From an uncultured Bacteroidales bacterium (GTDB lineage: Bacteria; Bacteroidota; Bacteroidia; Bacteroidales; Paludibacteraceae): a stretch of DNA of 47,915 nt. The position numbers and the translations under genes are program-made. Shown piece by piece: positions 47,751 to 47,915 of the stretch. Numbering within the stretch: the stretch's first letter is position 1; each line of letters starts with the position of its first letter. Below the pieces are notes generated by a model. It was not told the origin of the DNA, did not search any database, and saw only the letters and a program-made list of their open reading frames with translations. The stretch is taken from positions 1 to 47,915 of the forward strand of contig CACZZL010000020.1 in NCBI GenBank assembly GCA_902785605.1, read 5' to 3'.

Positions 47751-47915
47751 TTACACCTCGAACTGCTGACGATGCTCCATGATCGTCGGCAAGTTCTTGG
47801 ATGCCCATGCCGTCAGTTCCTGCACAATAGGCACCAGTTCCTTGCCCATCGGCGAGAGGCTGTACTCCACGCGAGGAGGAATCTCCGGATAAACTTTGCG
47901 GACGATGAGGTCATC
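47751..47915 (-). CDS. HxlR-family transcriptional regulator, C-terminal part (partial)
   Basis: The last 54 residues of a gene entering from the right edge. [34 protein letters not shown] is the wing and final helix of the HxlR-type winged-helix domain. These regulators often respond to redox or reactive aldehydes. The target is unknown; the gene that would diverge from it lies outside the window. Confidence 0.88.
   Translation of the reverse strand, partial: DDLIVRKVYPEIPPRVEYSLSPMGKELVPIVQELTAWASKNLPTIMEHRQQFEV

Overview
The window looks like a Bacteroidales chromosome fragment (phylum Bacteroidota). The evidence is a PorP plus GldKLMN type IX secretion (T9SS) locus, short T9SS-like C-terminal tails on secreted enzymes, a frdCAB operon, a TonB receptor/DUF4249 pair, and promoters of the Bacteroidota form TTTG-N20-TAnnTTTG. 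Everything is read from sequence alone; family names come from recognised motifs, not database searches.

Layout. 1-9554: a tight six-gene operon, with four ATGA overlaps and one 2-base gap, for beta-glucan use. It encodes two GH16 glucanases, a GPH sugar symporter, a GH94-like phosphorylase, a GH30 glucanase and a GH3 beta-glucosidase. 9555-9913: tRNA-Gln(CTG), its promoter and terminator, and the frd promoter. 9914-14051: frdCAB, interrupted between frdA and frdB by a small four-helix-bundle (IVP/S23-type) gene between inverted heptamer arrays. 14051-16677: a secreted EEP-family protein and a convergent pectate lyase, both with T9SS-like tails. 16785-22002 (minus): DUF4249 lipoprotein, TonB receptor, ybeY and a nucleoside-recognition (SpmA/B-like) membrane protein. 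22063-23431: O-methyltransferase-like protein and cobalamin adenosyltransferase. 23595-29766: DUF2795 protein, then porP-gldKLMN. 29767-36505: ftsX, DUF3098, uppP, truB, queA, ung and a polA that lacks its proofreading domain. 36530-37342: DUF4886 SGNH hydrolase. 37343-37710: terminator, three perfect 32-bp tandem repeats, a 3'-truncated tRNA-Arg and two promoters. 37711-46421: an apparent operon of lipoprotein, RsbU-like phosphatase, RsbV-like STAS protein and a nonribosomal peptide synthetase (NRPS) of A-T-C-A-T-R order, broken by a frameshift. 46479-47738: an arginine-deiminase-family lipoprotein. 47751-47915 (minus): the end of an HxlR-type regulator.

The feature least explained by ordinary annotation is a genome-wide-looking system of heptameric tandem repeats. 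I count 18 arrays in 48 kb, in a few sequence families (CCCGTAA, CCAATNA/CAAATNN, CTTTCAA/CTCTCAA and its complement GTTGAGA/GTTTAGA). Most lie inside genes, where they encode linkers, loop insertions or signal-peptide N-termini. They also flank the IVP gene, sit next to the polA domain loss, and occupy several linkers of the NRPS.

How the genes work together. The first operon suggests extracellular endo-cleavage of beta-1,3/1,6-glucan, import of oligosaccharide by a cation symporter and phosphorolysis inside the cell. The secreted enzymes with T9SS-like tails would leave through the machinery encoded at 23.8-29.8 kb. The RsbU/RsbV pair upstream of the NRPS suggests that a partner-switching circuit is tied to production of a dipeptide aldehyde or a related pyrazinone, but the NRPS as read here is probably damaged or misassembled.
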